From contig CAZTZX010000093.1 in NCBI GenBank assembly GCA_964618175.1, positions 1 to 7,096 on the forward strand: DNA of 7,096 bases, given 5' to 3'. The notes beneath the pieces are model-generated. The model searched no databases. It was not told the origin of the DNA and saw only the letters and a list, made by a program, of their open reading frames with translations. This document shows positions 6,441-7,096 of the stretch, in pieces. Made by a program: the position numbers and the translations under genes. This stretch comes from DTU018 sp964618175. GTDB lineage: Bacteria > Bacillota > Syntrophomonadia > Syntrophomonadales > Syntrophomonadaceae. Numbering within the stretch: position 1 is the first letter of the stretch; the number at the start of each line of letters is the position of its first letter.

Positions 6441-6476
6441 AAGCACAGGAGTGGAGTACTCTTGTGCTTTAATTTT
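6441..6476 (+). terminator. Rho-independent terminator after the thiolase gene
   Basis: AAGCACAGGAGT (6441-6452) pairs with ACTCTTGTGCTT (6458-6469) through one G-U pair around GGAGT, followed by TAATTTT. It lies 39 bases after the thiolase stop and separates that gene from coaD. Confidence 0.8.
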
Positions 6477-6576
6477 GGGCAAAATGAGAAAGAAAGCAGG
6501 GAATTGTAATACTGGAAGCGAAACATAACCGGAGCAATCGGTGGCGGTAATCCCGACAAGGAAAGGAGGACGGTGA

Positions 6577-7065
6577 GTGCGTGTAGCAGTATATCCAGGT
6601 AGTTTCGACCCGGTAACCAATGGTCATATGGATATAGTGGAAAAAAGCAGTCGGCTTTTTGATAAAATAATTATTGCTGTGGTACATAATGTTACCAAGA
6701 AGGCCTTTTTTACTCTGGATGAAAGGGTAGCTCTGATAAAGGACAGTACTCGACATTTGGAAAATGTCGAAGTGGATTGCTTCAGTGGATTGCTGGCAAC
6801 TTATTTATACGAAAAGAAGGCTGGCGCTATAATCCGCGGCTTAAGATCCATGAGCGATTTTGAGTATGAAATGCATATGGCCATGATGAACAAACGCCTT
6901 ATTCCCGAAGTCGATACCGTTTTTATTATGGCGGATACGGAGTTTGTTTTTATCAGTTCCAGCGGAGTGAAGGAAGCTGCACTCCTAGGCGGAGATGTGA
7001 GTTCCCTGGTTCCTCCTCAGGTCAAGGCGGGACTGGAAGAAAAGTATCGGCAACTGCGCGGATGA
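6577..7065 (+). CDS. coaD: Pantetheine-phosphate adenylyltransferase (CoaD)
   Basis: CoaD transfers AMP from ATP to 4'-phosphopantetheine, giving dephospho-CoA and pyrophosphate, the penultimate step of CoA synthesis; the enzyme is normally a cytoplasmic hexamer. The 162-residue length is typical. Motifs are YPGSFDPVTNGHMDI at 6-20, containing the TxGH nucleotidyltransferase signature (T14, H17), Lys41 and Lys42 after it, IIRGLR at 85-90, FEYEMHMAMMNKRL at 95-108, and FISSSGVKEAA at 125-135, followed by GGDVSSLVP. The GTG start at 6577 is seven bases after AAAGGAGG and gives the usual MRVAVYPGSF beginning; another GTG at 6573 is out of frame. A terminator separates it from the thiolase, so it must have its own promoter between 6477 and 6561, which I could not pick out convincingly. 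In many Firmicutes rsmD precedes coaD; it does not here. Confidence 0.95.
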   Translation: MRVAVYPGSFDPVTNGHMDIVEKSSRLFDKIIIAVVHNVTKKAFFTLDERVALIKDSTRHLENVEVDCFSGLLATYLYEKKAGAIIRGLRSMSDFEYEMHMAMMNKRLIPEVDTVFIMADTEFVFISSSGVKEAALLGGDVSSLVPPQVKAGLEEKYRQLRG

Positions 7066-7096
7066 TTTTAATCACTGCCAAAAGGGACAATAGCTT
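7062..7096 (+). CDS. Possible start of a gene overlapping the coaD stop (truncated by window end)
   Basis: ATG at 7062 overlaps the coaD TGA in an ATGA junction, the usual sign of translational coupling. Eleven codons remain open to the window edge, reading MILITAKRDNS. There is no clear ribosome binding site before it, which fits coupling but also fits chance. The product cannot be recognised from this length. Confidence 0.3.
   Translation, partial: MILITAKRDNS

Noticed and set aside
6300..6756. Minus-strand frames (about 95 and 106 codons) spanning the thiolase-coaD gap
   Set aside because: They overlap the thiolase 3' end, its terminator and coaD, and show no motif or ribosome binding site.

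Overview
The window looks like part of the chromosome of a fatty-acid-oxidising syntrophic Clostridium relative (Bacillota), most likely Syntrophomonas or another member of the Syntrophomonadaceae. Three things suggest this: an etfB-etfA pair followed by a membrane-bound iron-sulfur oxidoreductase, an arrangement known from the butyrate oxidiser Syntrophomonas wolfei; strong AAGGAGG ribosome binding sites; and moderate GC content. The organism is inferred from recollection of these families, not from a database search.

Layout: (1) 1-327, the 3' end of a cheR chemotaxis methyltransferase gene. (2) 328-577, an untranslated stretch with a short conserved-looking motif and a GAAA-capped hairpin but no convincing promoter. 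(3) 578-4557, a three-gene unit: etfB (TTG start), etfA, and a 711-residue membrane FeS oxidoreductase, with a 13-bp hairpin between etfA and the oxidoreductase and a strong terminator at the end. (4) 4558-5216, a 659-base stretch without a gene, holding the terminator, an AT-rich palindrome, a REP/MITE-like imperfect palindrome and a probable promoter. (5) 5217-6401, a thiolase gene (acetyl-CoA acetyltransferase) with its own terminator. (6) 6577-7065, coaD, followed by the start of a possible overlapping gene at the right edge.

How the genes fit together: in syntrophic butyrate oxidation, electrons taken from butyryl-CoA by an acyl-CoA dehydrogenase pass to EtfAB and then to the membrane FeS protein (ETF:menaquinone oxidoreductase). 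From there menaquinone carries them to hydrogenase or formate dehydrogenase, in a step driven uphill by the ion gradient (reverse electron transfer). The thiolase catalyses the last carbon step, acetoacetyl-CoA plus CoA to two acetyl-CoA, and coaD makes the CoA precursor dephospho-CoA. The acyl-CoA dehydrogenase, crotonase and hydroxyacyl-CoA dehydrogenase are not in this window.

No wholly new system is evident. The points most worth a second look are the oxidoreductase's asymmetric CCG motifs, the internal hairpin that could set EtfAB to oxidoreductase stoichiometry, the etfB start, the structured non-coding stretches, and the thiolase-coaD adjacency.
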